A stretch of DNA of 64,000 nt, from NCBI RefSeq assembly GCF_040729435.1, contig NZ_CP160398.1:2480001-2544000 (forward strand). The letters are read 5' to 3'. Of this stretch, positions 19,238-27,221 are shown piece after piece (the first letter of the stretch is position 1; every line of letters starts with the position of its first letter). The notes under the pieces were generated by a model that was not told where the DNA came from, did no database searches, and saw only the letters and a program-made list of their open reading frames with translations. Source of the DNA: Pseudomonas sp. HOU2 (GTDB lineage Bacteria > Pseudomonadota > Gammaproteobacteria > Pseudomonadales > Pseudomonadaceae). Made by a program: the position numbers and the translations under genes.

Positions 19238-19699
19238 ATGCGGATTATTCAAGCGACCCTCGAACACCTGGATTTGCTGACCCCGTTGTTCGTCAAATAT
19301 CGCGAGTTCTACGGTTCCCTGCCTTACCCGGATTCCTCCCGCGCGTTTCTCGAAAAACGCCTGCGCCGCAAGGAATCGGTGATTTATCTGGCCCTGGCCG
19401 ATGATGACGACAAGAAACTGATGGGTTTCTGCCAGCTGTATCCAAGTTTTTCCTCGCTGTCGCTCAAGCGCGTGTGGATCCTCAACGACATCTATGTCGC
19501 CGAAGACGCCCGCCGCCAGCTGGTGGCCGACAACCTGATCCGCACCGCGAAGAGAATGGCCAAGGAAACCCAGGCCGTGCGCATGCGCGTGTCCACCAGT
19601 GCCGACAACGAAGTGGCGCAGAAAACCTACGAATCCATCGGGTTCAAGGAAGACACTGAGTTCAAGAACTACGTGCTGCCGATCAGCGACGAGCTCTAG
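19238..19699 (+). CDS. GNAT-family N-acetyltransferase
   Basis: A 153-residue acetyltransferase of the GCN5 type. The acetyl-CoA-binding region is seen as VWILNDIYVAEDARRQLVADNLI, followed by the C-terminal NEVAQKTYESIGFKED. The acceptor is unknown. It lies downstream of eutC with a 114-base gap. Earlier in-frame codons from 19136 look non-coding, so MRIIQATLEHL is taken as the start, although its ribosome site is weak. Confidence 0.88.
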   Translation: MRIIQATLEHLDLLTPLFVKYREFYGSLPYPDSSRAFLEKRLRRKESVIYLALADDDDKKLMGFCQLYPSFSSLSLKRVWILNDIYVAEDARRQLVADNLIRTAKRMAKETQAVRMRVSTSADNEVAQKTYESIGFKEDTEFKNYVLPISDEL

Positions 19700-19717
19700 C
19701 GCTCATCAAGGGCCTGT

Positions 19718-19842
19718 TGTGGCGAGGGAGCTTGCTCCCGCCGGGCTGCGAAGCGGCCCCACCTCAGTCATCGCAACAGGTCAGGCAAATCCAAGGCTTG
19801 GGAGTGCTCCGCCCTCCAGCGGGAGCAAGCTCCCTCGCCACA
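19718..19842. repeat. REP-type inverted pair, family B
   Basis: Outer arms TGTGGCGAGGGAGCTTGCTC and complement. It occupies most of the first half of the 347-base gap between the GNAT and DedA genes. Confidence 0.9.
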
Positions 19843-19937
19843 CCAAACTTGCCGCCACCATCAATACCTGCCTGACATTTATTCACACCCCGACATCCCT
19901 CGCTACAAAACCAACGCGCTTTTCACCTCTCAGACCG

Positions 19938-19993
19938 TATAATCCCGAGCTTTCCGGCTTGTAAGAAAAACTACACCCCGCTGTAGGCTTACA
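19938..19993 (+). promoter_or_regulatory. candidate -10 and leader hairpin of the dedA gene
   Basis: A TATAAT (19938-19943) without a clear -35 is followed by a nested hairpin: TGTAAG (19960-19965) with CTTACA (19988-19993) outside, and CTACA (19971-19975) with TGTAG (19982-19986) inside. The hairpin would lie at the 5' end of the message. Role unknown. Confidence 0.35.
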
Positions 19994-20046
19994 CCCGAAT
20001 CATCCGCACAGGCCTGCCGAGTCGGGCCGTCACCACAGGTGCCCCC

Positions 20047-20703
20047 ATGGATTTCAACCCGCTCGACCTTATCCTGCATCTCGATGTGTACCTCGATTTG
20101 CTGGTGACCAACTACGGGCCGTGGATCTACGCGATTCTGTTCGCTGTCATCTTCTGTGAAACCGGTCTGGTGGTGATGCCGTTCCTGCCGGGTGATTCGC
20201 TGTTGTTCATCGCCGGTGCCGTGGCGGCGGGCGGTGGCATGGATCCGGTGCTGTTGGGTGGTCTGTTGATGCTCGCGGCGATCCTCGGCGACAGTACCAA
20301 CTATGTGATCGGACGAACGGCGGGCGAAAAACTCTTCAGCAACCCGAATTCGAAAATCTTCCGTCGCGACTACCTGCAAAAAACCCACGATTTCTACGAC
20401 AAGCACGGCGGCAAAACCGTGACCCTGGCGCGTTTCCTGCCAATCATCCGCACGTTTGCACCGTTCGTCGCCGGCGTCGGCAAAATGCCCTACCCGCGAT
20501 TCTTCGCTTTCAGCGTATTCGGCACCATCCTCTGGGTCGGTGGTCTGGTGACTCTGGGTTACTTCTTCGGCAACGTACCGTTCATCAAGAAGAACCTGTC
20601 GCTGCTGGTGGTCGGCATCATCCTGCTGTCGCTGATTCCGATGATCATCGGCGTGGTGCGCAGCCGTTTCGGCGGCTCCAGCTCCAAAGCCGAAACCCAC
20701 TGA
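20047..20703 (+). CDS. DedA-family membrane protein
   Basis: A 218-residue inner membrane protein of the DedA/YqjA family. Signature motifs are FCETGLVVMPFLPGDSLLF (41-59) and the arginine-containing ARFLPIIRTFAPFVAG (around 134-149). DedA proteins support membrane homeostasis, and recent work on the family points to flipping of undecaprenyl phosphate or lipids (established for other members). It is followed four bases later by the MtfA-like gene, so the two are an operon. Confidence 0.92.
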   Translation: MDFNPLDLILHLDVYLDLLVTNYGPWIYAILFAVIFCETGLVVMPFLPGDSLLFIAGAVAAGGGMDPVLLGGLLMLAAILGDSTNYVIGRTAGEKLFSNPNSKIFRRDYLQKTHDFYDKHGGKTVTLARFLPIIRTFAPFVAGVGKMPYPRFFAFSVFGTILWVGGLVTLGYFFGNVPFIKKNLSLLVVGIILLSLIPMIIGVVRSRFGGSSSKAETH

Positions 20704-20707
20704 TCCG

Positions 20708-21520
20708 ATGTGGTCACTGAGCGCCTGGCGTCGCCGGCGCATTCTGGCCAGGCACCCGATTGCCGACGACCTGTGGCAACGGGTGCGCCATCACCTCAGC
20801 TTCCTCGACGGCATCAGCGCCGCCGAAGACCAATGGTTGCGTGAAGCCAGCGTCCTGTTTCTCGAAGAAAAACACCTGACCGCCCTGCCCGACGTCGAAT
20901 TGCATCAGGAACAACGTCTGCTGCTTGCCGCGCAGGCCCAGTTACCGCTGCTCAATCTGGGCGATTTGAACTGGTATCAGGGCTTCCACGAAATCGTCCT
21001 CTACCCTGACGACTTCCTCAGCCCGCAACGGCATCGCGATGCCAGCGGCGTCGAGCACGAGTGGGACGGCGAGCACAGCGGCGAAGCCTGGCAACAGGGG
21101 CCGATCATCCTCGCCTGGCCGGGGGTGATGGCCAGTGGTGGCTGGGAGGGCTACAACCTGGTGATCCACGAACTGGCGCACAAACTCGACATGCTCAACG
21201 GCGACGCCAACGGCCTGCCGCCGCTGCACGCCGACATGCGCGTCAGCGACTGGGCCGAGGTCATGCAACACGCCTACGATGACCTCAACCGCCAGCTCGA
21301 CCGCAACCCCGATGCCGAAACCGCCATCGACCCGTACGCCGCCGAAAACCCGGCGGAGTTCTTCGCGGTCACCAGCGAATACTTCTTCAGCGCCCCGGAT
21401 CTGCTGCACGCGGCTTATCCACAGGTCTACTTGCAACTGCAGCTTTTCTACCGGCAGGATCCGTTGGGCAGGCTGCGGCAACTTCAGGCCACAGACCCGG
21501 TCTATCAGGCGCACAAGTAA
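20708..21520 (+). CDS. mtfA: MtfA-like zinc metallopeptidase (M90)
   Basis: A 270-residue soluble protein of the MtfA (YeeI) family. The zinc site is HELAH (154-158) followed by a glutamate in NPAEFFAV (E217), giving the HExxH...E pattern of gluzincins. In E. coli MtfA binds the Mlc repressor and affects glucose uptake; whether that applies in Pseudomonas is unclear. The segment [20 protein letters not shown] is the family hallmark. Confidence 0.9.
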   Translation: MWSLSAWRRRRILARHPIADDLWQRVRHHLSFLDGISAAEDQWLREASVLFLEEKHLTALPDVELHQEQRLLLAAQAQLPLLNLGDLNWYQGFHEIVLYPDDFLSPQRHRDASGVEHEWDGEHSGEAWQQGPIILAWPGVMASGGWEGYNLVIHELAHKLDMLNGDANGLPPLHADMRVSDWAEVMQHAYDDLNRQLDRNPDAETAIDPYAAENPAEFFAVTSEYFFSAPDLLHAAYPQVYLQLQLFYRQDPLGRLRQLQATDPVYQAHK

Positions 21521-21542
21521 GCGCTGCAGGACTTCTGGTACG

Positions 21543-21571
21543 TGGCGTCGGCGTAGGAATATGCCTATAAT
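21543..21571 (+). promoter_or_regulatory. candidate sigma-70 promoter of ppa
   Basis: TGGCGT (21543-21548), 17 bases, then a perfect TATAAT (21566-21571). It lies about 60 bases before the ppa ATG, just after the mtfA stop. Confidence 0.5.
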
Positions 21572-21632
21572 CGCCGCCACTTTTTGGTCAATCCGGCCAA
21601 GTGTTTTTGGTCAACTACGGGGGCAACGCCCA

Positions 21633-22160
21633 ATGAGCTACAGCAAGATTCCGGCTGGCAAAGACCTGCCGAACGACATCTACGTCGCGATCGAGATCCC
21701 GGCCAACCACGCGCCGATCAAATACGAAATCGACAAAGACAGCGATTGCCTGTTCGTTGACCGTTTCATGGCCACCCCAATGTTCTACCCGGCCAACTAC
21801 GGTTACATCCCGAACACCCTGGCTGACGACGGTGATCCCCTCGACGTGCTGGTTGTGACCCCTTACCCGGTTGCTCCAGGCTCGGTGATCCGCGCGCGTC
21901 CAGTCGGCATCCTGAACATGACCGACGACGGCGGCGGCGATGCCAAAGTCATCGCAGTCCCGCACGACAAGCTGTCCCAGCTGTACGTCGATGTGAAGGA
22001 ATACACCGACCTGCCACCGCTGCTGATCCAGCAGATCGAGCACTTCTTCGCGAACTACAAGGATCTCGAAAAAGGCAAGTGGGTCAAGATCGAAGGCTGG
22101 GCTGGCGCTGACGCCGCTCGCGAAGCGATCACCAAGTCGGTTGCCGCCTACAAGGGCTAA
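21633..22160 (+). CDS. ppa: inorganic pyrophosphatase
   Basis: A 175-residue family I soluble pyrophosphatase, which hydrolyses pyrophosphate to drive biosynthesis. Metal and substrate residues are in the conserved [12 protein letters not shown] block, with KYEIDKDSD near the N-terminus and the [18 protein letters not shown] segment. Full length. Followed by a strong intrinsic terminator. Confidence 0.97.
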   Translation: MSYSKIPAGKDLPNDIYVAIEIPANHAPIKYEIDKDSDCLFVDRFMATPMFYPANYGYIPNTLADDGDPLDVLVVTPYPVAPGSVIRARPVGILNMTDDGGGDAKVIAVPHDKLSQLYVDVKEYTDLPPLLIQQIEHFFANYKDLEKGKWVKIEGWAGADAAREAITKSVAAYKG

Positions 22161-22188
22161 GCACCTGTTTGCTGCATGACGCTTGAAG

Positions 22189-22215
22189 AAAACCCCGGTT
22201 GATCCGGGGTTTTTT
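22189..22215 (+). terminator. intrinsic terminator of ppa
   Basis: Stem AACCCCGG / CCGGGGTT with a 5-base loop, then six T residues. It sits about 30 bases after the ppa stop. Confidence 0.9.
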
Positions 22216-22329
22216 ATGTCTGCAAAAAGCCGTCTTAAACAGTGTGTTTATCGCGGACTACAGAAAAGTTTCGAAGCGAGTGATTTCCCACAAGCACGTC
22301 TTACATCCAGTCGCAAAATACAGCCTTTT

Positions 22330-22352
22330 TTTGAACGCCCGGTTTATTCAAA
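22330..22352. promoter_or_regulatory. candidate operator of the LexA-like repressor
   Basis: TTTGAA (22330-22335) and TTCAAA (22347-22352) form a perfect inverted repeat 32 bases before the repressor ATG, where an autoregulatory operator would be expected. Confidence 0.3.
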
Positions 22353-22383
22353 GCGCTCTGGCACGGCCGTAGACTCCGTGTTT

Positions 22384-23130
22384 ATGAGAAAGAACACTAG
22401 CGGTCCAAGATTCAAGGCACTCCTGGAAGCAGCGAACATCACCACCACGGGATTCGCAAAGTTCTGGGGCACGGAAGCCCAAAACATTCATAACTGGTAC
22501 ACCCGGGGCGTCCCGGCGTATCGCATGGAGGAAGTCTCACGCCTGCTCTCGGTCAACAGCGACTGGCTGAAAACCGGTGAAGGCAGCAAAGAATTACCCC
22601 GTCTGCATAGTCCTGCCAGCAACGGCGACACCTTTGACGCGCAGTCCGTCAACGGCGTCTATTCCATCATCGACCCCAACGACATCGAACTGCCGTTTTT
22701 CAAGGAAACACCGCTCAGTGCCGGTGCCGACAAGACCCACGTCATTCTCGACCCCGAGCAAACCGTCCGTCTGCCACGCGCCCACCTCGCACAACTGGAA
22801 ATCCGTCCCGGCGACGCCATCTGTGCGCACATGATCGGCAACAGCATGGCCGAGCGCATCGAAGACGGCTCGATCATCGGCATCGACCGCGGCCTGACCC
22901 AGGTGGTCGACGGTGAAATCTACGCCATCGAACACGACGGCATGCTGCGCATCAAATACCTGCATCGCATGCCCGGCAACGCCCTGCGCCTGCGCAGCCA
23001 CAACAGCGCCGAGTACCCGGACGAAATCTTCCGCGCAGCGCAGATCGATGAGCAGCGGATACACATTCTGGGCTGGGTATTCTGGTGGTCGACCCTGGGC
23101 AAACGCCGGCCGGTGGTGCCGTTTCTCTGA
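22384..23130 (+). CDS. XRE/S24 self-cleaving repressor (LexA/PrtR-like)
   Basis: A 248-residue regulator. Residues 8-65 form a helix-turn-helix of the XRE/CI type (TGFAKFWGTEAQNIHNWYTRG). Residues about 100-245 are an S24 peptidase domain: a likely Ala-Gly cleavage site at A113-G114 (LSAGAD), the nucleophile S154 in IGNSM, and K191 in LRIKYLH. Such repressors cut themselves when RecA is activated by DNA damage. It resembles PrtR-type pyocin or prophage repressors, but no phage genes are present here. The open frame continues upstream across the ppa terminator, which is chance; MRKNTSGPRF is the start. It borders the defence genes on their left side. Confidence 0.88.
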   Translation: MRKNTSGPRFKALLEAANITTTGFAKFWGTEAQNIHNWYTRGVPAYRMEEVSRLLSVNSDWLKTGEGSKELPRLHSPASNGDTFDAQSVNGVYSIIDPNDIELPFFKETPLSAGADKTHVILDPEQTVRLPRAHLAQLEIRPGDAICAHMIGNSMAERIEDGSIIGIDRGLTQVVDGEIYAIEHDGMLRIKYLHRMPGNALRLRSHNSAEYPDEIFRAAQIDEQRIHILGWVFWWSTLGKRRPVVPFL

Positions 23131-23161
23131 TCCTGCGCCACTCCCCGGCCCAACACAGAAC

Positions 23162-23193
23162 CCTGTGGGAGCGGGCTTGCCCGCGAAGAGGCC
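23162..23193. repeat. single REP unit, family C
   Basis: CCTGTGGGAGCGGGCTTGCC and onward, without a partner arm nearby. This is the only clear unpaired unit in the window. Confidence 0.8.
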
Positions 23194-23441
23194 CTGAAAG
23201 TCAGTACAAAACCCGAATTTCTACCGCCGCCGCCGCTCTATTGCGCACTTGAGACTGGGAATCCCCAACAAAACTCAGTATCCTGCGCCCCACATTTGCG
23301 CATCGACCCGCTCCCGCGGCTCAGATGACGCCTGACGCGGCAGACCAACGTCTGACCAAGTCCCACAGCCGGACGCAGATCCGGGTGTACGTTTTGAAGG
23401 CTGACGCGGTTTACCAAAAATAAACCAAGCCAGTCCCCGAG
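23194..23441. other. gene-poor stretch, possible small RNA
   Basis: The 507-base gap between the repressor and mrr has no convincing reading frame. It contains a hairpin GGTTTA (23408-23413) / TAAACC (23421-23426) and ends at a strong plus-strand terminator that no upstream gene obviously needs. A small RNA starting near 23290 is possible, but its promoter is not clear. It could equally be the eroded edge of an insertion. Confidence 0.25.
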
Positions 23442-23465
23442 AAGCCGGCCACAAGCCGGCTTTTT
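23442..23465 (+). terminator. intrinsic terminator
   Basis: Stem AAGCCGGC / GCCGGCTT, a 5-base loop and five T residues. It lies about 310 bases after the repressor stop, so it may end that transcript or a small RNA. Confidence 0.8.
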
Positions 23466-23637
23466 AATGCCTGCTAAAAAATGTCCTATTCAGCCTTTCG
23501 GCATATAAATGAGCCGAGACACAGCGACTTACGCTTTCACGGCACCAGCGCTAACTCTCAAAGGCATCATCAGCGAACGTTAATTTATACTCGCCCGCCG
23601 GTCAGTTCAAAAACACCCATCAGCACAGGGATGCGCC

Positions 23638-24558
23638 ATGTCCGTTCCAACCTACGATCAGTTCATTGAGCCGATCCTGCGTTTTCTCGCCACAAAACCC
23701 GAGGGTGCAATTGCTCGAGACGCCCACGAAGCGGCAGCCAAAATGCTGCAACTAACAGAAGCTCAACGTGAGGATCTGATCGCGAGTGGTCAGGCCACCT
23801 ACAAGAACCGATCAGGTTGGGCGCACGATCGTCTCAAGCGCGCAGGCCTTTCCAGCAGTGCCAAACGCGGTTATTGGAAGTTGACTGATGCAGGTGTGCA
23901 GTACGCCAAGGACCATGCATTTCCGCTGTCGGCCAAAGATGTGGAGCATTTAGCAATCGGCTATATGAATGTGAAGCTGAAGGTCGCGCCTGATGCCGAG
24001 CCACTGGATGACCAACCAAATGTCGAGCCTGACCTGGCCTCCGCCACCGAAAGTCCCGATGACCGACTGGAACGAGCGCTTAAGGAGTTGCGCGATGCCA
24101 CGGCGGCCGACCTTTTGGACAACTTGCTACAGGTCAGTCCCAACCGCTTTGAAGTGATCGTGCTGGATGTACTTCATCGACTGGGTTACGGCGCCAGTCG
24201 CAATGATTTGCAACGTGTAGGCGGCTCCGGTGACGCCGGCATCGACGGCATTATCTCGCTCGATAAATTGGGGCTGGAGAAGGTTTACGTTCAGGCCAAG
24301 CGCTGGCAGAACACGGTTGGCCGGCCTGAACTGCAGGCGTTCTATGGAGCACTCGCCGGGCAAAAAGCAAAGCGCGGCGTTTTCATCACTACCTCTGGCT
24401 TTACGGCGCACGCTGTCGACTTCGCCAAATCGGTGGACGGTATTGTGTTGGTAGACGGCACGCGGCTTGTGCACCTGATGATGGATCATGAGGTGGGCGT
24501 GACATCCCGTTTGTTACGGTTGCCGACGCTGGATCGCGATTACTTTGATGAGGAATGA
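23638..24558 (+). CDS. mrr: Mrr-type modification-dependent restriction endonuclease
   Basis: A 306-residue protein, almost the length of E. coli Mrr (304). Residues 1-105 are a winged-helix Mrr_N domain (GWAHDRLKRAGLSSSAKRGYWKLTDAG). Residues about 165-290 are the PD-(D/E)xK Mrr catalytic domain: FEVIVLDVLHRLGYG, then GGSGDAGIDGII with D203, and VYVQAKRW with Q219 and K221, positions that line up with the known catalytic Asp203 of E. coli Mrr. Mrr cuts DNA carrying foreign methylation (type IV restriction). The region is less GC-rich than its surroundings by eye. A TATACT -10 lies at 23586, and the ribosome site is weak. No modification gene is next to it, as expected for type IV. Confidence 0.9.
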   Translation: MSVPTYDQFIEPILRFLATKPEGAIARDAHEAAAKMLQLTEAQREDLIASGQATYKNRSGWAHDRLKRAGLSSSAKRGYWKLTDAGVQYAKDHAFPLSAKDVEHLAIGYMNVKLKVAPDAEPLDDQPNVEPDLASATESPDDRLERALKELRDATAADLLDNLLQVSPNRFEVIVLDVLHRLGYGASRNDLQRVGGSGDAGIDGIISLDKLGLEKVYVQAKRWQNTVGRPELQAFYGALAGQKAKRGVFITTSGFTAHAVDFAKSVDGIVLVDGTRLVHLMMDHEVGVTSRLLRLPTLDRDYFDEE

Positions 24559-24609
24559 GTTCAGTGGTGAGTCAATTTGGCTCGGCTATTAGATTCCTAT
24601 ATTGGGCTT

Positions 24610-24643
24610 GCCGTGAAAAGTGATGGCACACTAGAATCACGGC
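24610..24643. promoter_or_regulatory. inverted repeat, possible operator of the darT-darT-darG operon
   Basis: GCCGTGA (24610-24616) and TCACGGC (24637-24643) are perfect inverted arms; a second pair, GTGAT and ATCAC, is nested inside. They lie in the 185-base gap before the first DarT-like gene, where toxin-antitoxin autoregulation would act. A terminator for mrr is an alternative, but no T run follows. Confidence 0.35.
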
Positions 24644-24743
24644 AACTGTTCTACCAACCCCCACGGATCGAGGGTTACATCAGCACGGGGCGAGGCCGGG
24701 ACTGAATTCAGTTTAGGTTGATGTGCAGGTCAAGGAGACCACT

Positions 24744-25325
24744 ATGTCGGAAGTTAAAAGCATCAAGGATCAGAAGCTTCTCTACCATCTCACTTCAGTT
24801 GAAAACCTGGATGGGATTTTCAGGGATGGCTTGAAACCTCGCGCCGGCCTCTCGGGTTTCAAAGACGTCGCAGATGCTGAAATCCTGAAAAAGCGGCAGG
24901 CTCTGCAGCTCGACAACTACGTCCCCTTCCACTGGTTTGCGAAGAATCCATTTGACGGAAGCGTTCAGCGCAATAGGCCAGAGGCACAATTTGTGTTGAT
25001 CTCGGTCTACAGATCAACAGCCAAGCAATACGGCTGGAAAGTCATTCCACGCCACCCGTTAGCGGGCGACTCAATACAGCTACTTGATTACGAACAGGGT
25101 TTCGAAGCCATCGAGTGGGATGTCATGAGCAGTCGCGATTACCTGGACCCTCATTGCAAAAGCATCTGCATGGCAGAGTGTCTCGCACCGGGGATTGTTA
25201 AACCTGATGCCTTCTTCAAAATCTTCACCCCCAGCGAAGAAGTTGATGCACTTTGCGTCGCTAAATTACAGGCGGCCGATGTTAATGTGCAGACCAGCGT
25301 GAACCAGAGAATGTTTTATCAATGA
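24744..25325 (+). CDS. divergent DarT-family ADP-ribosyltransferase
   Basis: A 193-residue protein related to DarT, the toxin that ADP-ribosylates thymidine in single-stranded DNA. Shared landmarks in order are YHLTSVENLDGIFRDGL (NAD-binding His H15), ILKKRQ with R51, VPFHWFAKNPFDGSVQ (compare [13 protein letters not shown] in the next gene), IEWDVMSSRDY (compare [11 protein letters not shown]), and MAECL with E145 at the catalytic glutamate position. The arginine and glutamate needed for activity in DarT thus appear kept, but the rest is strongly divergent, so the target base or nucleic acid could differ. AAGGAG precedes the start at 24744. Its stop overlaps the darT start in ATGA, giving a coupled three-gene unit. 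Confidence 0.75.
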   Translation: MSEVKSIKDQKLLYHLTSVENLDGIFRDGLKPRAGLSGFKDVADAEILKKRQALQLDNYVPFHWFAKNPFDGSVQRNRPEAQFVLISVYRSTAKQYGWKVIPRHPLAGDSIQLLDYEQGFEAIEWDVMSSRDYLDPHCKSICMAECLAPGIVKPDAFFKIFTPSEEVDALCVAKLQAADVNVQTSVNQRMFYQ

Positions 25326-25966
25326 TCTATACCAACCTGAATCCAGAGAAAGCTCTGATTTGGCGTATCGTCCATCGCGATAACCTGCCCTGGATTCTGG
25401 ACAACGGTCTGCATTGCGCAAACTCGGAAGCAAAGGCACCTCAGTACGTGAATATCGGCAACGTCGACTTGATCGACAAACGCCGTTTCCGTCAGGTGCC
25501 TATCGCACCCGAAGGCGTACTGGCCGACTACGTGCCCTTCTATTTCACACCCTTCTCGGTGATGATGCAGAACATTCACTCTGGCTGGAGTGTTCAACAA
25601 CGCGGCAATGACGAGATCGTGATTCTGGTCTCAAGCCTCTATCGCGTTGAAGAGCTTGGCCTACCGTTTGTCTTCACAAACGCTCATGCCTACCCGAGTT
25701 GGACAAACTACTACAGCGGTCTGGCGAATCTCGACCAGATCGATTGGTCTATCCTTCAACGGCGCGACTTCAAGCGCGATCCTGACGACCCTCGCAAAAT
25801 GGAGCGTTATCAGGCTGAGGCGCTGATCCACCAACATTTACCGATTACGGGACTACTGGGCATCATGTGCCACACCGATGCAATGAAAGTACGCATAGAA
25901 GCAGACGTCGCCGCCAGAGGCCTGACGTTGCCGGTTCATGCGCGCCCCAAATGGTATTTCCAATGA
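25322..25966 (+). CDS. darT: DarT single-stranded-DNA thymidine ADP-ribosyltransferase toxin
   Basis: A 214-residue protein with all the features of Dar[18 protein letters not shown] (H18), [11 protein letters not shown] with R54/R55, [33 protein letters not shown] and [12 protein letters not shown] with the catalytic-type E166. DarT uses NAD to attach ADP-ribose to thymidine in specific ssDNA motifs, which blocks replication; DarTG pairs act as toxin-antitoxin and anti-phage systems (known of the family). It overlaps the divergent DarT upstream and darG downstream by four bases each. Confidence 0.92.
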   Translation: MIYTNLNPEKALIWRIVHRDNLPWILDNGLHCANSEAKAPQYVNIGNVDLIDKRRFRQVPIAPEGVLADYVPFYFTPFSVMMQNIHSGWSVQQRGNDEIVILVSSLYRVEELGLPFVFTNAHAYPSWTNYYSGLANLDQIDWSILQRRDFKRDPDDPRKMERYQAEALIHQHLPITGLLGIMCHTDAMKVRIEADVAARGLTLPVHARPKWYFQ

Positions 25967-27048
25967 TCAGATTCACCCAAGGCAACCTGCTGGAAGCCAA
26001 AACCGAAGCACTCGTCAACACGGTGAATACCGTTGGCGTGATGGGTAAGGGCATCGCGCTGATGTTCAAGGAACGCTTTGCGCAGAATTACCGACTATAT
26101 GCAGCCGCGTGCAAAGCCGGGGATGTCGAAACCGGCAAAATGCACGTGACCGCCACCAACGAACTCGATGGCCCCCGCTGGATCGTGAATTTCCCTACCA
26201 AGCGCCATTGGCGTTCTCCATCGCAAATGGCGTGGATAACCGAAGGCTTGCATGATCTGCGACGATTTCTGCTTGAAAACGATGTGAAGTCCGTCGCCGT
26301 TCCTCCGCTGGGCGCTGGTAACGGTGGTTTGAAGTGGCCTGAAGTGCGCGAGCAGATTGTAGAAGTGCTGGGTGACCTGGACGTCGATGTATTAGTGTTC
26401 GAACCCTCCAATCAGTATCTGAATGTCGCTAAGCGCGATGGCGTTGAGCAACTCACTCCGGCGCGCGCACTGATTGCTGAATTGGTCCGGCGTTATTGGG
26501 TTCTGGGCATGGAATGCAGCCTGCTCGAAATTCAGAAACTGGCTTGGTTTCTTGAACGTGCAATCGAGAAAATTCCAGATGCTGAGAATCCGCTGAACCT
26601 TAAATTTGTCGCTCATAAATTCGGCCCGTATGCCAATCGATTGGAGCATCTGCTCAACAATCTGGATGGCAGCTATCTACATTGCGACAAGCGCATCAGT
26701 GATGCAGGAATCACCGATGTCATTTGGTTTGATCAAGATCGCAAAGCCTTTTTGCAAACCTACCTCAAGACTGAAGCCAAGGAATACTCCCAGGCTTTAG
26801 AGCGAACGGCTGAATTGATCGATGGTTTTGAGTCACCTTTCGGCATGGAGTTGCTGGCGACCGTTGATTGGTTGCTGATTCGGGAAAGGATTGCTCCAAC
26901 CGTTCCTGCGGTACGTATAGCACTGAAGAACTGGGATGGTGGGTCCGGAGCTGCGGTGCGTAAAAACAAGTTATTCGATGATCAGGCACTAGGAATCGCG
27001 ATCACTCGTCTGACATCCAGCAGTTTCAGCCCGGAAATAGCGGCCTGA
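25963..27048 (+). CDS. darG: DarG antitoxin (macrodomain DNA ADP-ribosyl glycohydrolase)
   Basis: A 361-residue antitoxin. Residues 1-155 are a TARG1-like macrodomain: [21 protein letters not shown] (from N19) and [10 protein letters not shown], with K80 at the same number as the catalytic Lys reported for Thermus DarG, then [13 protein letters not shown]. This domain removes ADP-ribose from DNA. Residues about 165-361 are the C-terminal domain ([31 protein letters not shown]), which in studied DarGs binds DarT as a DNA mimic. The ATG at 25963 overlaps the darT stop; the longer in-frame extension inside darT is not real. Whether this one DarG neutralises both DarT proteins is the open question. 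Confidence 0.92.
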   Translation: MIRFTQGNLLEAKTEALVNTVNTVGVMGKGIALMFKERFAQNYRLYAAACKAGDVETGKMHVTATNELDGPRWIVNFPTKRHWRSPSQMAWITEGLHDLRRFLLENDVKSVAVPPLGAGNGGLKWPEVREQIVEVLGDLDVDVLVFEPSNQYLNVAKRDGVEQLTPARALIAELVRRYWVLGMECSLLEIQKLAWFLERAIEKIPDAENPLNLKFVAHKFGPYANRLEHLLNNLDGSYLHCDKRISDAGITDVIWFDQDRKAFLQTYLKTEAKEYSQALERTAELIDGFESPFGMELLATVDWLLIRERIAPTVPAVRIALKNWDGGSGAAVRKNKLFDDQALGIAITRLTSSSFSPEIAA

Positions 27049-27063
27049 CATCGTTATGAAATG

Positions 27064-27082
27064 GGGCAAGAAGTACTTGCCC
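27064..27082 (+). terminator. hairpin after darG
   Basis: Perfect 7-bp stem GGGCAAG / CTTGCCC with a 5-base loop, 15 bases after the darG stop. It is followed by CTCTTACC rather than a clean T run, so termination may be weak. Confidence 0.45.
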
Positions 27083-27221
27083 TCTTACCGCGCCCTGACT
27101 GAAACGTGCATCGCAATAAGCCATTAGCACATCCGCCCTAATTGCCCCGCGCCCAACCTCACCACTAAATTTCCATTCTGTTTTTGTGCATTACAAAAGC
27201 GCCAAGGAATGGAGCAACACC

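Noticed and set aside
22183..22383. Extension of the S24 repressor by 67 codons
   Set aside because: It crosses the ppa terminator and has no conserved content; the helix-turn-helix starts after the ATG at 22384.
23481..23669. A 62-codon frame before mrr
   Set aside because: It overlaps the mrr start in another frame and has no ribosome site or conserved look.
25867..25962. Longer start for darG inside darT
   Set aside because: The added 32 codons are the darT C-terminus read in another frame; the ATGA overlap and macrodomain alignment fix the start at 25963.
22384..27048. Prophage or integrative element around the S24 repressor
   Set aside because: No integrase, terminase, structural or tail genes and no tRNA attachment site were found, so only an island of unknown origin is claimed.
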